From Microbacterium protaetiae (lineage in GTDB: Bacteria > Actinomycetota > Actinomycetes > Actinomycetales > Microbacteriaceae), in assembly GCF_004135285.1 (NCBI RefSeq), contig NZ_CP035494.1:3348001-3412000 (forward strand): 64,000 nt of DNA, in the 5' to 3' direction. Shown here piece by piece: positions 7,944-18,551 of this stretch (the first letter of the stretch is position 1; the number at the start of each line of letters is the position of its first letter). Both the position numbers and the translations under genes were made by a program. The notes below the pieces were generated by a model, which saw nothing but the letters and a program-made list of their open reading frames with translations, searched no databases and was not told the DNA's origin.

Positions 7944-9275
7944 GTGACTGCCGACGCAGAGAACACTCCCCCGACGCCGCCCGTTCCCTCGCCCCCCACC
8001 GTGGCGTTGCGCAAGGTTCAGACCGCTCCGGTTGAGCCCGCAAGCCCTTCGAACGGCGATTGGGGTCGTGTGGATGACGCGGGCGTCGTGTCCGTTCGCG
8101 AGGGTGACGACTGGCGCGTGGTCGGCGAATATCCCGACGGGACCCCAGCCGAAGCGCTTGCGTATTTCGAGCGCAAGTACGCCGATCTCGCCGGTGAGGT
8201 CGCACTGCTCGAAGCGCGTCACCGCGGCGGTGGAGCCTCGGCCAGTGACCTGCGCGCGACCGCGTCCACGGTTCGGGAGAAGACCGTCGGCGCTGCGGCG
8301 GTGGGAGATCTGCAGGGCCTGGTCGCACGCCTCGATGCACTGACCGGAGCCCTCGAGCAGGCCGCTGCTGCCGAGTCCGCCGCCGCACGCGAAGCCGTCG
8401 ACGCCGCGATCGCCCAGCGCACCTCACTGGTCGAGCGCGTCGAGGAACTCGCCGCTCGCGACCCGAAGTCGGTGCAGTGGAAGCAGACCACCGCTGAGTT
8501 GAACGAGCTTTTCGCCCAATGGCAGGAGCAGCAGCAGAACGGCCCGCGGCTGCCCAAGTCGGTGGCCCAGAAGCTCTGGAAGCGCTTCCGCGATGCGCGT
8601 GCAGTGCTGGATCGTGCGCGTCGCGAGTTCTATTCGGAGCTCGACGAGGTGCACAAGGCGGCCCGTGCGCGCAAGACGGCGCTCATCGAGCGCGCCGAGG
8701 CCCTCGCTTCCCGCGGGGAGGACGGCATCGGCGCCTACCGTGACCTGCTTGACGCATGGAAGTCGGCCGGGCGTGCCGGAAAGAAAGCCGACGACGCGCT
8801 GTGGGCACGATTCAAGGCCGCCGGTGACGTGCTGTACGGGGCTCGTTCAGAGCGCGAGTCGGCCGAGGTCGAGGCATCCCGGGAGAAGATCGAAGCCCGT
8901 CGCACGTTGCTGGAAGAGGCGAAGCCGATCGTCGACGAGCCCGACCTGGCCAAGGCCCGGGCTGCGCTGACGGCCGTCCAACGCCGGTGGGACGAGATCG
9001 GCCGCATCTTTCCCCGCGACAAGGAACGCGCGCTGGATGACGAACTCCGCAAGATCGAGCAGAACGTGCGCGGCCGCGAAGACGTCGACTGGAAGCGGAA
9101 CAATCCCGAGACCAAGGCGCGCGCGAACGACATGACGCGCCAGCTCACCGACGCCATCGCCAAGCTCGAGCAGGAACTCGCCGACGCACAGGCATCGGGA
9201 GATGCCCGCGCTGTCGCCGCGGCCACTGAGGCCCTCGACGCGCGCAAGACCTGGCTGAAGGCGCTCGGTGGCTGA
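7944..9275 (+). CDS. DUF349 coiled-coil protein
   Basis: About 443 residues, cytoplasmic. A Pro-rich head (1-30) and a small region WGRVDDAGVVSVREGDDWRVVGEYPDG come first. Long alpha-helical, charged repeats follow, with the DUF349 signature W...F......F (LWKRFRDARAVLDRARREFY, then LWARFKAAGDVLY and RRWDEIGRIFPRD), each about 75 residues apart. Heptad-like Leu/Ala spacing suggests a coiled coil. Function is not established in actinobacteria; in other bacteria DUF349 proteins have been linked to replication or stress. I prefer the GTG at 7944 because TGAGGTG lies 6-12 bases upstream; a GTG at 7935 is possible. Confidence 0.88.
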   Translation: MTADAENTPPTPPVPSPPTVALRKVQTAPVEPASPSNGDWGRVDDAGVVSVREGDDWRVVGEYPDGTPAEALAYFERKYADLAGEVALLEARHRGGGASASDLRATASTVREKTVGAAAVGDLQGLVARLDALTGALEQAAAAESAAAREAVDAAIAQRTSLVERVEELAARDPKSVQWKQTTAELNELFAQWQEQQQNGPRLPKSVAQKLWKRFRDARAVLDRARREFYSELDEVHKAARARKTALIERAEALASRGEDGIGAYRDLLDAWKSAGRAGKKADDALWARFKAAGDVLYGARSERESAEVEASREKIEARRTLLEEAKPIVDEPDLAKARAALTAVQRRWDEIGRIFPRDKERALDDELRKIEQNVRGREDVDWKRNNPETKARANDMTRQLTDAIAKLEQELADAQASGDARAVAAATEALDARKTWLKALGG

Positions 9276-9341
9276 TCCGAGTTATCCACAGCTGCGGCAT
9301 CCTCCGTTCCGGCAAGCGGACGGTTCAGGCACACTGCGGGT

Positions 9342-9899
9342 ATGCCTTCGCCGTACTTGTACTTTCCCGATGAGCGGCTCTCGGTCGCCGAGTTGGCAGC
9401 GGCCTGTCTCGATGGACACCTCGTCGCACTGGGCGATGCATACATTCCCGCCGACGCCGTGGAGACGCCCGCGCTGCGCGGAGGTTCACTGCGCCCGCTC
9501 CTCGGCGACACCCTCGCGGCCACGACGCTGACCGCTGCCTGGATCCACGGCGCAGCCCCATCACCACCGGCGCGCTACCGAGTGCAGCGTGCGACGGATT
9601 ATCGGCTGCACCACGTCATCGATCGCCGCCTCGATTATCACGACACCCCCGTACCCATGCGCGATCTCGTACGCATCGGCGGCGTCTGGGTCACCACCGC
9701 GGTGCGCACTCTCATCGACCTGGCCCGCGCCGGGTCGGAGGCCGACTGTGCCGCGGCGCAGACGCTGCTGCGCGGCGGGGAGGTGACAGTGGGCGAGAGC
9801 ATGCGCTGGCTCGAGCAGGCAGGTCCCGTCCGTGGCAAACGCCAAGCGCGGGCACGACTGGCCGCCTGGGCTCGCGATCAGCTCGACGTCACCCGATAG
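9342..9899 (+). CDS. AbiEi antitoxin-like protein of unknown role
   Basis: 185 residues. The layout resembles actinobacterial proteins annotated as AbiEi-family type IV antitoxins or DUF4095-like: an N-terminal part, [24 protein letters not shown] (about 14-37), that could be a winged helix, a middle section on inherited promoter-like strands ([21 protein letters not shown]), then [17 protein letters not shown] and a helical C-terminus. No AbiEii toxin gene is adjacent, so a toxin-antitoxin role is doubtful and it may act alone as a regulator. Its last 22 bases overlap the 3' end of relA, which runs convergently. The start ATG at 9342 is the first in frame. Confidence 0.6.
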   Translation: MPSPYLYFPDERLSVAELAAACLDGHLVALGDAYIPADAVETPALRGGSLRPLLGDTLAATTLTAAWIHGAAPSPPARYRVQRATDYRLHHVIDRRLDYHDTPVPMRDLVRIGGVWVTTAVRTLIDLARAGSEADCAAAQTLLRGGEVTVGESMRWLEQAGPVRGKRQARARLAAWARDQLDVTR

Positions 9900-12133
9900 A
9901 CGTCGTACACGGCATCGATGCGCCGCACCGCGTTCAGCACCCGATCGAGGTGCACGGTATCGCCCATCTCGAAGACGAAGCGGCTGATCGCCAGCCTGTC
10001 GTCGCCAGTGCTCACCGTGGCCGACAGGATGTTCACGTGGTGTTCGCTGAGCACGCGCGTCACATCACTGAGGAGCCCCGAGCGATCCAGCGCCTCGACC
10101 TGGATCTGCACAAGGAACACGCTCTTGGAGGTCGGGGCCCACTCGACGTCGATGAGACGCTCGGGGCTGGCCATGAGCGCCTTGACGTTCGTGCAGTCGG
10201 CACGGTGCACAGAGACGCCGCTGCCCCGGGTGACAAAACCCACGATCTTGTCACCGGGCACCGGGGTGCAGCACTTCGCGAGCTTGACGAGAATGTCGTC
10301 GGCACCGCGCACCAGAATGCCCGAATCGCTGCCGCCGCGTTGGGAGCGGGGCTTGCCGCCGTGCGGCGGCAACTCGATCGGCCCCGTCGCCGTCTCGTTC
10401 GCGGTGACCAGCGCCGTCACCTTCTCCAGCACCGACTGCGTCGACACGTGTCCCTCGCCGACGGCGGCGTACAGGGCCGAGACGTCTTCGTACCGCAGCT
10501 GCTGAGCCACCTCGGCGAACGAGTCCTGACTCATCAGACGCTGCAGAGGCAGGTTCTGCCGCCGCATGGCGCGGGCGATGGCCTCTTTGCCCTGCTCGAT
10601 GGCTTCTTCGCGTCGCTCCTTCGTGAACCAGCCGCGAATCTTGCTGCGTGCTCGGGTGCTCTTGACAAAGCTCAGCCAATCCTGGCTGGGTCCGGCATCC
10701 GGATTCTTCGACGTGAAGACCTCGACGACATCACCCGAGTGCAGTTCGGACTCGAGAGGCACCAGGCGTCCGTTGACCTTGGCGCCCATCGTGCGATGGC
10801 CCACTTCGGTGTGCACCGCGTAGGCGAAATCGACCGGTGTCGCCCCCGCCGGCAGGCCGATCACCCGCCCCTTCGGGGTGAAGACGTAGACCTCTTTGGC
10901 GCCGATCTCAAAGCGCAGCGAGTCGAGGAACTCCCCCGGATCGGCGGTCTCTGCCTGCCAGTCCGAGATGCGCGCCAGCCACGCCATGTCGGCGTCGACC
11001 GCGCGGGTATCGGCCTTGCCGCCGTTCATCCGCTCTTTGTACTTCCAGTGCGCCGCCACGCCGTACTCAGCCTGCTGGTGCATCTCATGGGTGCGGATCT
11101 GAATCTCCACGGTGCGCCCGCCCGGGCCGATCACGGTGGTGTGCAGCGACTGGTAGAGGTTGAACTTCGGCGTGGCGATGTAGTCCTTGAAACGCCCGGG
11201 CAGCGGCGTCCAGCGCGCATGGATGGCCCCCAGCACGGCGTAGCAGTCGCGCACCGTGTTCACCAGAACGCGAATACCGATGAGGTCGTAGATGTCGTCG
11301 AACTCGCGGCCGCGCACGATCATCTTCTGATAGACCGAATACAGCTGTTTGGGCCTGCCCACGACCTGACCGCGAATACGCAACTCGCGCAGATCCGCCT
11401 CGACATCGCTGATGACACTGTGCACGTACTGCTCACGTTGGGGCGTGCGCTGCTTGACCAGGCTGTCGATCTCGGCATAGAGCTTGGGCTGCAGCACGGC
11501 GAACGACAGGTCTTCGAGTTCGGCCTTGATCGTCTGGATGCCCAGGCGATGCGCGAGCGGCGCATAGATCTCGAGCGTCTCGGTCGCCTTGCGCTTCGCC
11601 TTCTCGGGCGGCACGAACCCCCAGGTGCGCGCGTTGTGCAGCCGGTCGGCGAGCTTGATGATGAGAACGCGGATGTCGCGTGACATCGCGACGATCATCT
11701 TGCGCACCGTCTCGGCTTGGGCGCTCTCGCCGTACTTCACCTTGTCGAGCTTCGTGACCCCATCGACGAGCATCGCGACCTCGTCGCCGAAATCACGCGT
11801 CAGTTCGGCGAGGCTGTAGTCGGTGTCTTCGACGGTGTCGTGCAACAACGCCGCAGCGACCGCGCGTGGCCCGAGTCCGAGATCGGCGAGAATCTGGGCG
11901 ACCGCGAGAGGGTGCGTGATGTACGGCTCGCCGCTCTGCCGCGTCTGGCCCGCATGCGCCGCCTCGGCGGTGGCATATGCCCGCTCGAGAATAGACAGAT
12001 CACCCTTGGGGTGGTGCGTGCGCACCGTGCGGATGAGCTGCTCGACGTCGTCACGCCGGGCGGCCCGCGAGAAGATCCGGGGAACCAGCCGTCGCAGGGA
12101 AGAACTCTGCGCGGAGGAGACGGTCTCGGCCAT
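9878..12133 (-). CDS. relA: Bifunctional (p)ppGpp synthetase/hydrolase (RelA/SpoT homologue)
   Basis: Makes and degrades the stringent-response alarmone (p)ppGpp. It has about 751 residues from the ATG at 12133, which has a GAGGGGG ribosome binding site; a longer TTG start at 12163 is less likely. The domains are an HD hydrolase with HDTVED at 98-103 intact, a RelA_SpoT synthetase domain (region with [18 protein letters not shown]), a TGS domain starting at [28 protein letters not shown], a CC/zinc-finger helical region with [11 protein letters not shown], and a C-terminal ACT domain. Both activities should be present, as in the single Rel of most actinobacteria. It follows secD/secF as in many relatives. 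Confidence 0.97.
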   Translation of the reverse strand: MAETVSSAQSSSLRRLVPRIFSRAARRDDVEQLIRTVRTHHPKGDLSILERAYATAEAAHAGQTRQSGEPYITHPLAVAQILADLGLGPRAVAAALLHDTVEDTDYSLAELTRDFGDEVAMLVDGVTKLDKVKYGESAQAETVRKMIVAMSRDIRVLIIKLADRLHNARTWGFVPPEKAKRKATETLEIYAPLAHRLGIQTIKAELEDLSFAVLQPKLYAEIDSLVKQRTPQREQYVHSVISDVEADLRELRIRGQVVGRPKQLYSVYQKMIVRGREFDDIYDLIGIRVLVNTVRDCYAVLGAIHARWTPLPGRFKDYIATPKFNLYQSLHTTVIGPGGRTVEIQIRTHEMHQQAEYGVAAHWKYKERMNGGKADTRAVDADMAWLARISDWQAETADPGEFLDSLRFEIGAKEVYVFTPKGRVIGLPAGATPVDFAYAVHTEVGHRTMGAKVNGRLVPLESELHSGDVVEVFTSKNPDAGPSQDWLSFVKSTRARSKIRGWFTKERREEAIEQGKEAIARAMRRQNLPLQRLMSQDSFAEVAQQLRYEDVSALYAAVGEGHVSTQSVLEKVTALVTANETATGPIELPPHGGKPRSQRGGSDSGILVRGADDILVKLAKCCTPVPGDKIVGFVTRGSGVSVHRADCTNVKALMASPERLIDVEWAPTSKSVFLVQIQVEALDRSGLLSDVTRVLSEHHVNILSATVSTGDDRLAISRFVFEMGDTVHLDRVLNAVRRIDAVYDVYRVTSS

Positions 12134-12195
12134 GGTCCACCCCCTCTGCGTCGATCCCGACAATCCTACGCCCGGCGCGCGCGCCGACCCTCGGC

Positions 12196-13188
12196 TCAGG
12201 CGGTGACGGCGGCCTGTGCGCGCGCCTTGCGCACCTTCGCGTCGTGCGCTTTCAGTGCCGGCTCGCCCTCCCGGAACAGGGAGTAGAGAGGGGCTGCCAC
12301 GAACAGCGTCGAGTATGCGGCGACGATGATGCCCACGAAGATCGACAGCGAGATGTCGCTGAGCGTCTCGGCGCCGAGCCAGAACGCCCCGATGAACAGG
12401 ATCGCACCCACCGGCAGAACCGCGACGACGGTGGTGTTGATCGAGCGCACCAGCGTCTGGTTCACGGCGAGGTTCACCGACTCGCCGAACGTGCGGTTGG
12501 CATGCTCGCCGTCTTCATGCGTGTTCTCGCGGATCTTGTCGAACACCACTGTCACGTCGTAAAGCGAGTACGCCAGGATCGTGAGGAATCCGATCACCGC
12601 GGCGGGCGAGATCTCGAATCCCGCCGCCGCGTAGATCCCGATGGTGATCACGAGAACGTCGACCAGGCCGATGATGGCGGCAACCGACATCTTCCAGGTG
12701 CGGAAGTACAGGGCCAGAATGAGGAACGTCAGGGCGAGGAAGATCGCCAGACCCCACAGAGACTGCCGCGTGACATCGGCACCCCAGCTGGGCCCGATGA
12801 ACGATGCGGTGACGTGCTTGTCGACATCGACATTGAACGCCTGCGCAAGGGCCTTGGACACCGCCTGCGTCTCGTCTGGTGTCATCTGGTCGGTCTGCAC
12901 GCGCACGCCGTCGCTGCCCACCGTGGTCACCTTCGTCGAGGCGTGCGGCACCACGGAAACAACGGCGTCGGTGGCAACAGTCTGGTCGGGATGCGCGACA
13001 TCCGACACGGTGAACTGCGACCCGCCGGTGAACTCGATGGAGAACTCGACCGGACGGATGAACGGCACCAGTGCCGAGAGTACGACCAGCGCGCCAGCGA
13101 TGATGAACCACAGTCGCCGCATGGGTACGAACGGGAAGGAGACCTTGCCCGAGTAGAGGTTGTTGCCGAAACGGCTCATGACGCCCAT
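12196..13188 (-). CDS. secF: Protein translocase subunit SecF
   Basis: Inner-membrane RND-type component that, with SecD and YajC, uses the proton gradient to help pull exported proteins through SecYEG. It has 330 residues: a first helix at about 24-45 ([19 protein letters not shown]), a periplasmic domain carrying the family strand [13 protein letters not shown], then five helices with the SecD/F motif region [15 protein letters not shown] and [17 protein letters not shown]. The start ATG overlaps the secD stop by one base (TGATG-type); an internal ATG lies at 13179. Expression is clearly coupled to secD. Confidence 0.96.
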   Translation of the reverse strand: MGVMSRFGNNLYSGKVSFPFVPMRRLWFIIAGALVVLSALVPFIRPVEFSIEFTGGSQFTVSDVAHPDQTVATDAVVSVVPHASTKVTTVGSDGVRVQTDQMTPDETQAVSKALAQAFNVDVDKHVTASFIGPSWGADVTRQSLWGLAIFLALTFLILALYFRTWKMSVAAIIGLVDVLVITIGIYAAAGFEISPAAVIGFLTILAYSLYDVTVVFDKIRENTHEDGEHANRTFGESVNLAVNQTLVRSINTTVVAVLPVGAILFIGAFWLGAETLSDISLSIFVGIIVAAYSTLFVAAPLYSLFREGEPALKAHDAKVRKARAQAAVTA

Positions 13189-14942
13189 CAGCGATCAGCC
13201 CCCTTCTTCGTCGAGGCGGATGAACCGCTCTTGGCCGCGCGCTCTTCTGCCAGTTTGCGCTCGGCGATCGTCTGACGCCGCTCGGCCTCGCCACGCGAGC
13301 GCGCGGTGCGGCGCACTGCTGCTCCCTTGCCTTCCAGGGCGGGCGCTCGGAACTGCGCGCGACCCCGGTAGACGGCGCCCAACGCATCCGGATCCATTCC
13401 CGAGAGCTTGTGCCCTTCGCCGAAGAACCGCGTCCTGGCCACCAACTGCATGACCGGGTGGGTGAACAGGATGAAGATCAGGATGTCGATCGCTGTGGTC
13501 AGCCCCAGCGTGAAGGCAAAGCCCTTCACCGTGGCATCCGCGAGGATGTAGAGCACCACCGCGGCCAGGATGTTGACGGCCTTCGCAATGTAGATGGTGC
13601 GTTTAGCACTGGCCCAGCCGTCTTCGACGGCCCCGGTGATTGATTTGCCGTCGCGGAGTTCGTCGCGTATTCGCTCGAAATACACGATGAACGAGTCGGC
13701 GGTGAAGGCAATCGTCACGATCAGACCGGCAACGCCGGCCAGCGAGAGGCGGAAGCCCATGCGCCAGGCCAGGATGCACAGCATGAAGTACGTGATCACC
13801 CCCATGACGCCCAGCGAAGCGATGATCACGAAGCCGAGTGCGCGGTAGCTGATAAGTGAATACAGCGCCACCAACGCCAACCCGATGAGGCCCGCGATAA
13901 GACCGATCTGCAGCTGCTGCGAACCCAGAGTGGCCGAGATCGTGTCGGAGCTAACCACGGTGAAGCTCAGCGGCAGCGCGCCGTACTTGAGCTGGTCGGC
14001 CAGGGTCTTCGCGGTCGTCTCGGTGAACGAGCCCGAGATCGACGGGTTGCCGTCGGTGATGACCGCGTTCATCTGCGGGGCGGAGATGACCTGACCGTCG
14101 AGCACGAACGCGAACTGGTTCAGCGGCGACTCAAGGCCGTACAGGCGCGTGCTGACCGCGGTGAAGATCGAGGTGCCCTTGCTGTCGAACTTGAGGTTGA
14201 CCTCCCACTGACCGTTCTGCGAGTTCATGCCATAGCTCGCGGTATTGATCAGCGAACCGTCGAGAAAGACGTCTTTGCCGTCGATGGTCTTCTGCTCGAC
14301 GGGCCCCAGGATGTACTTGGCCGATCCATCTGCTTCGCAGGTGATGAGCGGCTGGTCCTTGGGTGCGTCGGCCGGATCGTTGTTCTTGGCGTCGCAGTCG
14401 TATGCCAGGAACTGGGCCTGCAGCTTCGGGGTGATCCAGCTGATATCGCTGGCATTCGACGGCGAGGCCGTGGGAGTGGCCTGCAGCGTGGCTGCCGGTG
14501 TCGGGTAGGGCGTCTGGTTGCCGTCTTCGCCGACGAAACTCGTCGCCGGATCGCCCGCATACAGCACCGCGCGCAGCTGCAGCTGCGCCGACGCCTCGAT
14601 GCGCGCGCGGGTCTCGTCGTCGGCCGGACCGGGGATCTGCACGACGATCTGGTTGCCAGACTGCGTCTGGATGTCGGACTCCCCCACCCCCGAGGCATCC
14701 ACCCGCTGGCGGATGATCGTGGCAGCCTGGGCCATCTGGTCTTTGGTCGGCGCGGAACCGTCGGCCGACTTCGCCTGCAGCACTATCTGCGTGCCGCCTT
14801 GAAGGTCGAGGGCGAGTTCTGGCACCCAGGAGGCCTCTTTGAGGAAGACGCCCAGGGCGTTGATGCCGGCCAGAACGGCGACGACGATGACGAGGCCCAA
14901 AAGGGCGCGCCAAGCGTGCTTGACGGGGGTGGATGCGGCCAC
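13188..14942 (-). CDS. secD: Protein translocase subunit SecD
   Basis: Partner of SecF. It has 584 residues. Helix 1 is at about 12-34, followed by the conserved LALDLQGGTQIVLQA, a large extracytoplasmic P1 region with an actinobacterial insertion rich in Thr/Ser/Pro (near residues 150-175), the head subdomain, then five helices with GVAGLIVTIAFTADSFIVYFERIRDELR (the SecD/F proton-path region; TADS holds the key Asp) and FTLGLTTAIDILIFILFTHPV. A long charged cytoplasmic tail ends in a Lys-rich stretch. It lies between yajC and secF in the usual order. Confidence 0.96.
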   Translation of the reverse strand: MAASTPVKHAWRALLGLVIVVAVLAGINALGVFLKEASWVPELALDLQGGTQIVLQAKSADGSAPTKDQMAQAATIIRQRVDASGVGESDIQTQSGNQIVVQIPGPADDETRARIEASAQLQLRAVLYAGDPATSFVGEDGNQTPYPTPAATLQATPTASPSNASDISWITPKLQAQFLAYDCDAKNNDPADAPKDQPLITCEADGSAKYILGPVEQKTIDGKDVFLDGSLINTASYGMNSQNGQWEVNLKFDSKGTSIFTAVSTRLYGLESPLNQFAFVLDGQVISAPQMNAVITDGNPSISGSFTETTAKTLADQLKYGALPLSFTVVSSDTISATLGSQQLQIGLIAGLIGLALVALYSLISYRALGFVIIASLGVMGVITYFMLCILAWRMGFRLSLAGVAGLIVTIAFTADSFIVYFERIRDELRDGKSITGAVEDGWASAKRTIYIAKAVNILAAVVLYILADATVKGFAFTLGLTTAIDILIFILFTHPVMQLVARTRFFGEGHKLSGMDPDALGAVYRGRAQFRAPALEGKGAAVRRTARSRGEAERRQTIAERKLAEERAAKSGSSASTKKGADR

Positions 14943-14973
14943 GGAGGGTCAGCTTTCTCGCGGAGCGGCCCGA

Positions 14974-15381
14974 TCAGGCCTCGGGCGTGTCCTTCTTGTC
15001 TGCCTCTGCCTGCAGCCGCCGGGCGGTCTCTTCGGCCGTCTCGACCTGAGGCGTGGCAGGGGTCTCGCCGATCGAGTCGACGGTGGACGGCTCATCGGTC
15101 GCGGTGACCACGCGCATGATGGCCTGGCTGTGCACCTTGATGTTCACACCGGGAGCGAGCTCGACGATGGCGGGCTGGTCGAGGTTGTCGGGGTCGTAGG
15201 AGACGATCGTGCCGTAGAGGCCACCCTGCAGAAGAACCTCGGCACCGGGAACGGTCTGGCGTGCCTTCGCCTCTTGCTCGGCCTTCTGCTTGGCCATGCG
15301 GCGACGCGAGCTCCAGAACATGAAGATCAGGAGCAGCACCAGCAGGATGATCAAGCCGTACTGGGAGAAGAACTCAGCCAT
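14974..15381 (-). CDS. yajC: Preprotein translocase accessory subunit YajC
   Basis: 135 residues with one membrane helix at about 8-25 (YGLIILLVLLLIFMFWSS), then RRRMAKQKAEQEA and the YajC core (GAEVLLQGGLYGTIVSYD...NIKVHSQAIMRVV). The C-terminal third is an acidic, Thr/Ala-rich extension, longer than in E. coli YajC (110 residues) but normal for actinobacteria. It associates with SecDF. It is first in the yajC-secD-secF cluster, 31 bases before secD, and follows ruvB. Confidence 0.94.
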   Translation of the reverse strand: MAEFFSQYGLIILLVLLLIFMFWSSRRRMAKQKAEQEAKARQTVPGAEVLLQGGLYGTIVSYDPDNLDQPAIVELAPGVNIKVHSQAIMRVVTATDEPSTVDSIGETPATPQVETAEETARRLQAEADKKDTPEA

Positions 15382-15457
15382 GAAGAGATCGGCACCTTTC
15401 GATTGCGGCGCGCGCGGCGGCGCTGCCAGAGAGAAGACGGGGAGAAGTCTTCAGTGA

Positions 15458-16486
15458 TTATAGGTCATGGAGATTCAGAGCCCCGTCGGAGTGCGGGATG
15501 CCGAGGTGCCGATAGGCCTCGGGCGTCGCCACTCGCCCCCTCGGGGTGCGCGACATGAATCCGATCCGCACGAGGTACGGCTCGACGACCGATTCGATCG
15601 TCTCGGCCTCTTCGCCGACCGTGACGGCCAGGGTGTTCAGCCCGACAGGTCCGCCGCGGAAGCGCCGGATGAGCCCGTCCAGCACCGCGCGGTCGAGACG
15701 GTCGAGGCCGATGGCATCGACGTCGTAGAGGTCGAGCGCGGCGTCGACGATGGCGGGATCCACCTCGTTCGCTGTGCCGGCCCCGTGCACGACGACGTAG
15801 TCGCGCACGCGCCGCAGCAGCCGGTTGGCGATGCGCGGCGTGCCGCGGGAGCGGAGGGCGATCTCGGCACGTGCCGGCTGCGGCAGTGCGATGTCGAGCA
15901 TGGCAGCCGACCGCTTGACCACTTGTTCGAGCTCTTCGGACTCGTAGTACTCCAGGTGTGCGGTGAACCCGAACCGGTCGCGCAGCGGATTGGGTAGGAG
16001 CCCCGACCGGGTGGTCGCCCCGACCAGGGTGAAGGGAGCCAGATCGAGCGGGATGCTGGTGGCACCGGCCCCCTTGCCGACCATGATGTCGATTCGGAAG
16101 TCTTCCATGGCCAGGTACAGCATCTCTTCGGCAGATCGCGCCATGCGATGTACCTCGTCGATGAACAGCACCTCGCCGGGAGTGAGACTCGACAGCAGCG
16201 CGGCCAGGTCTCCCGCATGCTGGATCGCCGGGCCACTGGACATGCGCAGCGCGCGCCCGCTCTCATGCGCGACGATCATCGCCAGCGTCGTCTTTCCCAG
16301 CCCGGGCGGGCCGGCCAGAAGGATGTGGTCGGGGGGACGCTGCTGGATGCGCGCCGCATCCAGCAGCAACTGCAGCTGCCCGCGCACCTTCTGCTGGCCG
16401 ATGAACTCGGCAAGTGACCCGGGACGCAGCGCACCCTCGATGGCCAGTTCCGAGTCGTCCTGGATCTCGGGGTCGAGCTCATCCAC
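15458..16486 (-). CDS. ruvB: Holliday junction branch-migration helicase RuvB
   Basis: AAA+ motor that, loaded by RuvA, drives branch migration of Holliday junctions. It has 342 residues from the GTG at 16486, which overlaps the ruvA 3' end by 8 bases; a longer frame upstream lacks RuvB similarity. Walker [10 protein letters not shown] is at 59-67 and Walker B FIDEVHRM at 108-115; sensor TTRSGLL and the Arg-finger region follow, then the winged-helix domain ([26 protein letters not shown]) that contacts DNA. A six-base stem (GAAGAC/GTCTTC) lies just past the stop and may end the ruvCAB transcript. Confidence 0.97.
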   Translation of the reverse strand: MDELDPEIQDDSELAIEGALRPGSLAEFIGQQKVRGQLQLLLDAARIQQRPPDHILLAGPPGLGKTTLAMIVAHESGRALRMSSGPAIQHAGDLAALLSSLTPGEVLFIDEVHRMARSAEEMLYLAMEDFRIDIMVGKGAGATSIPLDLAPFTLVGATTRSGLLPNPLRDRFGFTAHLEYYESEELEQVVKRSAAMLDIALPQPARAEIALRSRGTPRIANRLLRRVRDYVVVHGAGTANEVDPAIVDAALDLYDVDAIGLDRLDRAVLDGLIRRFRGGPVGLNTLAVTVGEEAETIESVVEPYLVRIGFMSRTPRGRVATPEAYRHLGIPHSDGALNLHDL

Positions 16487-17096
16487 GGGCGGCCTCCCGT
16501 GCCGGGCCCAGGTATGCCAAGGCGAGCCGGAGCAGAGCCGGCACCTGTGCGCGGTCTGACTCGCTCGCTTCAGCCGCGATCGTCTGCACCGCGTCAACGG
16601 CGACCCGCTCGCTCCAGCCCAGACCGACCAGGGCTGTCACGACCTGACCTGCGATCGCCGTCGGTGCCGATGCCGTACTCGCCGGCGCTGATGCCGGCGG
16701 CGCCAGTTTGCCGGCCAGCTGAACGACGATCAGCTTCGCGGTCTTCGGACCGATCCCCGACACGCGCCGGAACGGCGCGTCGTCGTCGTCGGCGACGGCC
16801 TGCGCTATCTGGTCGACCGACATCGCAGCCAGTACGCCCAGCGCCGATTTCGGGCCGACACCTGTCACACCCAGCAGAATCTGGAAGAGAGCACACTCCG
16901 CCCGCTCGGCGAATCCGTACAGCGACAACGCGTCCTCGCGGACGATGAGGGTCGTGTGCAACTGCAGCTGCTCACCCACCCGCGCCGCCCGCGCGACATC
17001 GGGCGTGACCGCTACCGTGAAGCCCACCCCGCCGACGACCACCTGGACGCTGTCTGCGGCTGCGTGCAGCACGGTCCCGTGGAGTGAAGAGATCAT
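16479..17096 (-). CDS. ruvA: Holliday junction branch-migration protein RuvA
   Basis: Tetrameric junction-binding partner of RuvB. It has 205 residues: an OB-fold N-terminal domain ([26 protein letters not shown]), two helix-hairpin-helix motifs ([19 protein letters not shown] and [17 protein letters not shown]), an Ala/Pro-rich linker, and a C-terminal RuvB-binding three-helix domain ([25 protein letters not shown]). It is in the usual ruvC-ruvA-ruvB order, and the ruvB start lies within its 3' end. Confidence 0.96.
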   Translation of the reverse strand: MISSLHGTVLHAAADSVQVVVGGVGFTVAVTPDVARAARVGEQLQLHTTLIVREDALSLYGFAERAECALFQILLGVTGVGPKSALGVLAAMSVDQIAQAVADDDDAPFRRVSGIGPKTAKLIVVQLAGKLAPPASAPASTASAPTAIAGQVVTALVGLGWSERVAVDAVQTIAAEASESDRAQVPALLRLALAYLGPAREAARG

Positions 17097-17145
17097 GGCG
17101 CCAGTCTAGGCCAGGCATCGGACATTTGTTCGAGCGACACGCATC

Positions 17146-17724
17146 TCACCGCCGGGCGACCCGCTCGGCGTCGGCCCACGCGCGCTGCGCGGGCGTCAGC
17201 GGGCCGGTCGATGTCGTCGGAGTGCCCGCACTCCCCCGCCATGCGTGACACAGCGCGAGCGCCAGTGCGTCGGCGGCATCAGCGGGCTTCGGCAGCTCAT
17301 CCATCTGCAGAATCCTGGCGACCATTGCCTGCACCTGACGCTTGTCGGCCCCGCCGTAACCGGTGATCGCCGCTTTCACCTCGGTCGGGGTGTGCAACGC
17401 GGCCGGGATGCCGTGCTCGGCCGCCAGCAACAACGCGATTCCACTGGCCTGGGCCGTGCCCATCACCGTGTTGCGGTTCTGCTGTGCAAAAACGCGCTCC
17501 ACCGCCAGCACATCGGGCCGGTGCGCGGCCAGCACCTCTCGGATGCCGGCGGCGATCGTGGCCAGTCTGCTCTCGATGCGGGCGTCGGCAGCCGATCGCA
17601 CGACGCCGACGTACACGAGCCGCGCCGAGCGGTCGGGGGCGACATCCACGACTCCCACACCACACCGGGTGAGCCCGGGATCGATCCCGAGCACGCGCAC
17701 GCTTCGACCGCTCACGCCGTCCAC
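17146..17724 (-). CDS. ruvC: Crossover junction endodeoxyribonuclease RuvC
   Basis: Resolves Holliday junctions by paired nicks. It has 192 residues and an RNase H fold with all acidic residues: Asp15 in VLGIDPGLTRCGVG, Glu76 in LAVERVF, and Asp149/Asp152 in KPADAADALALALCHAW. A GTG start is used (17724); a second GTG at 17715 would remove three residues. It begins the ruvCAB operon, 49 bases before ruvA, and lies 45 bases after yebC. This matches the DNA-repair grouping seen across actinobacteria. Confidence 0.96.
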   Translation of the reverse strand: MDGVSGRSVRVLGIDPGLTRCGVGVVDVAPDRSARLVYVGVVRSAADARIESRLATIAAGIREVLAAHRPDVLAVERVFAQQNRNTVMGTAQASGIALLLAAEHGIPAALHTPTEVKAAITGYGGADKRQVQAMVARILQMDELPKPADAADALALALCHAWRGSAGTPTTSTGPLTPAQRAWADAERVARR

Positions 17725-17769
17725 CCTAAGGCGAGACAGCGCCGCGAACCGGGCGGCGCGCCCGCGGCG

Positions 17770-18531
17770 TCAGTCGTCGTCTTTCTCGAGTTCGGCCTGC
17801 ACCTCGGCCGTCAGGTCGAAGTTGCTGAAGACGTTCTGCACGTCGTCGCTGTCTTCGAGCGCATCGATGATGCGGAAGATCTTGCGAGCCGTCTCAGCGT
17901 CGACCTCGACCTTCAGCGACGGCACGAATTCGACATCGGCCGACTCGTAGTCGAGCCCTGCCTCTTGGATCGCCGCGCGCACCGAGACAAGGTCAGACGC
18001 CTCGGTGATCACCTCGAAGCCCGCCGAGTGCGGCTCGATCTCCTCAGCCCCGGCCTCCAGCGCGGCCATCATCACGTCGTCTTCGGTGGTGCCCTCGCCC
18101 GACACGACGATCACGCCCTTGCGGGCGAAGTTGTACGCGACGCTGCCGGGGTCGGCCAGGGTCGCGCCGTTGCGGGTGAGGGCTGTGCGCACCTCGGCCG
18201 CCGCGCGGTTCTTGTTGTCGGTGAGGCACTCGATCAGCAGGGCCACGCCGTTGGGGCCGTAGCCCTCGTACATGATCGTCTGGTAGTCGACAGACTCGCC
18301 CGAGACACCCGCACCGCGCTTGATGGCGCGGTCGATGTTGTCGTTGGGCACCGAGGTCTTCTTCGCCTTCTGAACGGCGTCGTACAACGTCGGGTTGCCG
18401 TTCAGGTCGGCGCCGCCCATCTTGGCGGCGACTTCGATGTTCTTGATGAGCTTGGCGAACGACTTGGCACGACGCGCGTCGATGACGGCTTTCTTGTGCT
18501 TGGTCGTCGCCCACTTGGAGTGGCCGGACAT
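17770..18531 (-). CDS. YebC/PmpR-family regulatory protein
   Basis: 253 residues with the classic start [25 protein letters not shown] and the internal [10 protein letters not shown] and [23 protein letters not shown] signatures. The family has been described as a DNA-binding regulator (PmpR) and more recently as a factor that eases ribosome stalling at proline-rich stretches; the sequence does not decide between them. The acidic C-terminus ([11 protein letters not shown]...ELEKDDD) is typical. It is located directly upstream of ruvC, as in many bacteria. Confidence 0.95.
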   Translation of the reverse strand: MSGHSKWATTKHKKAVIDARRAKSFAKLIKNIEVAAKMGGADLNGNPTLYDAVQKAKKTSVPNDNIDRAIKRGAGVSGESVDYQTIMYEGYGPNGVALLIECLTDNKNRAAAEVRTALTRNGATLADPGSVAYNFARKGVIVVSGEGTTEDDVMMAALEAGAEEIEPHSAGFEVITEASDLVSVRAAIQEAGLDYESADVEFVPSLKVEVDAETARKIFRIIDALEDSDDVQNVFSNFDLTAEVQAELEKDDD

Positions 18532-18551
18532 GTCTTCCAGTGTACGGAATC

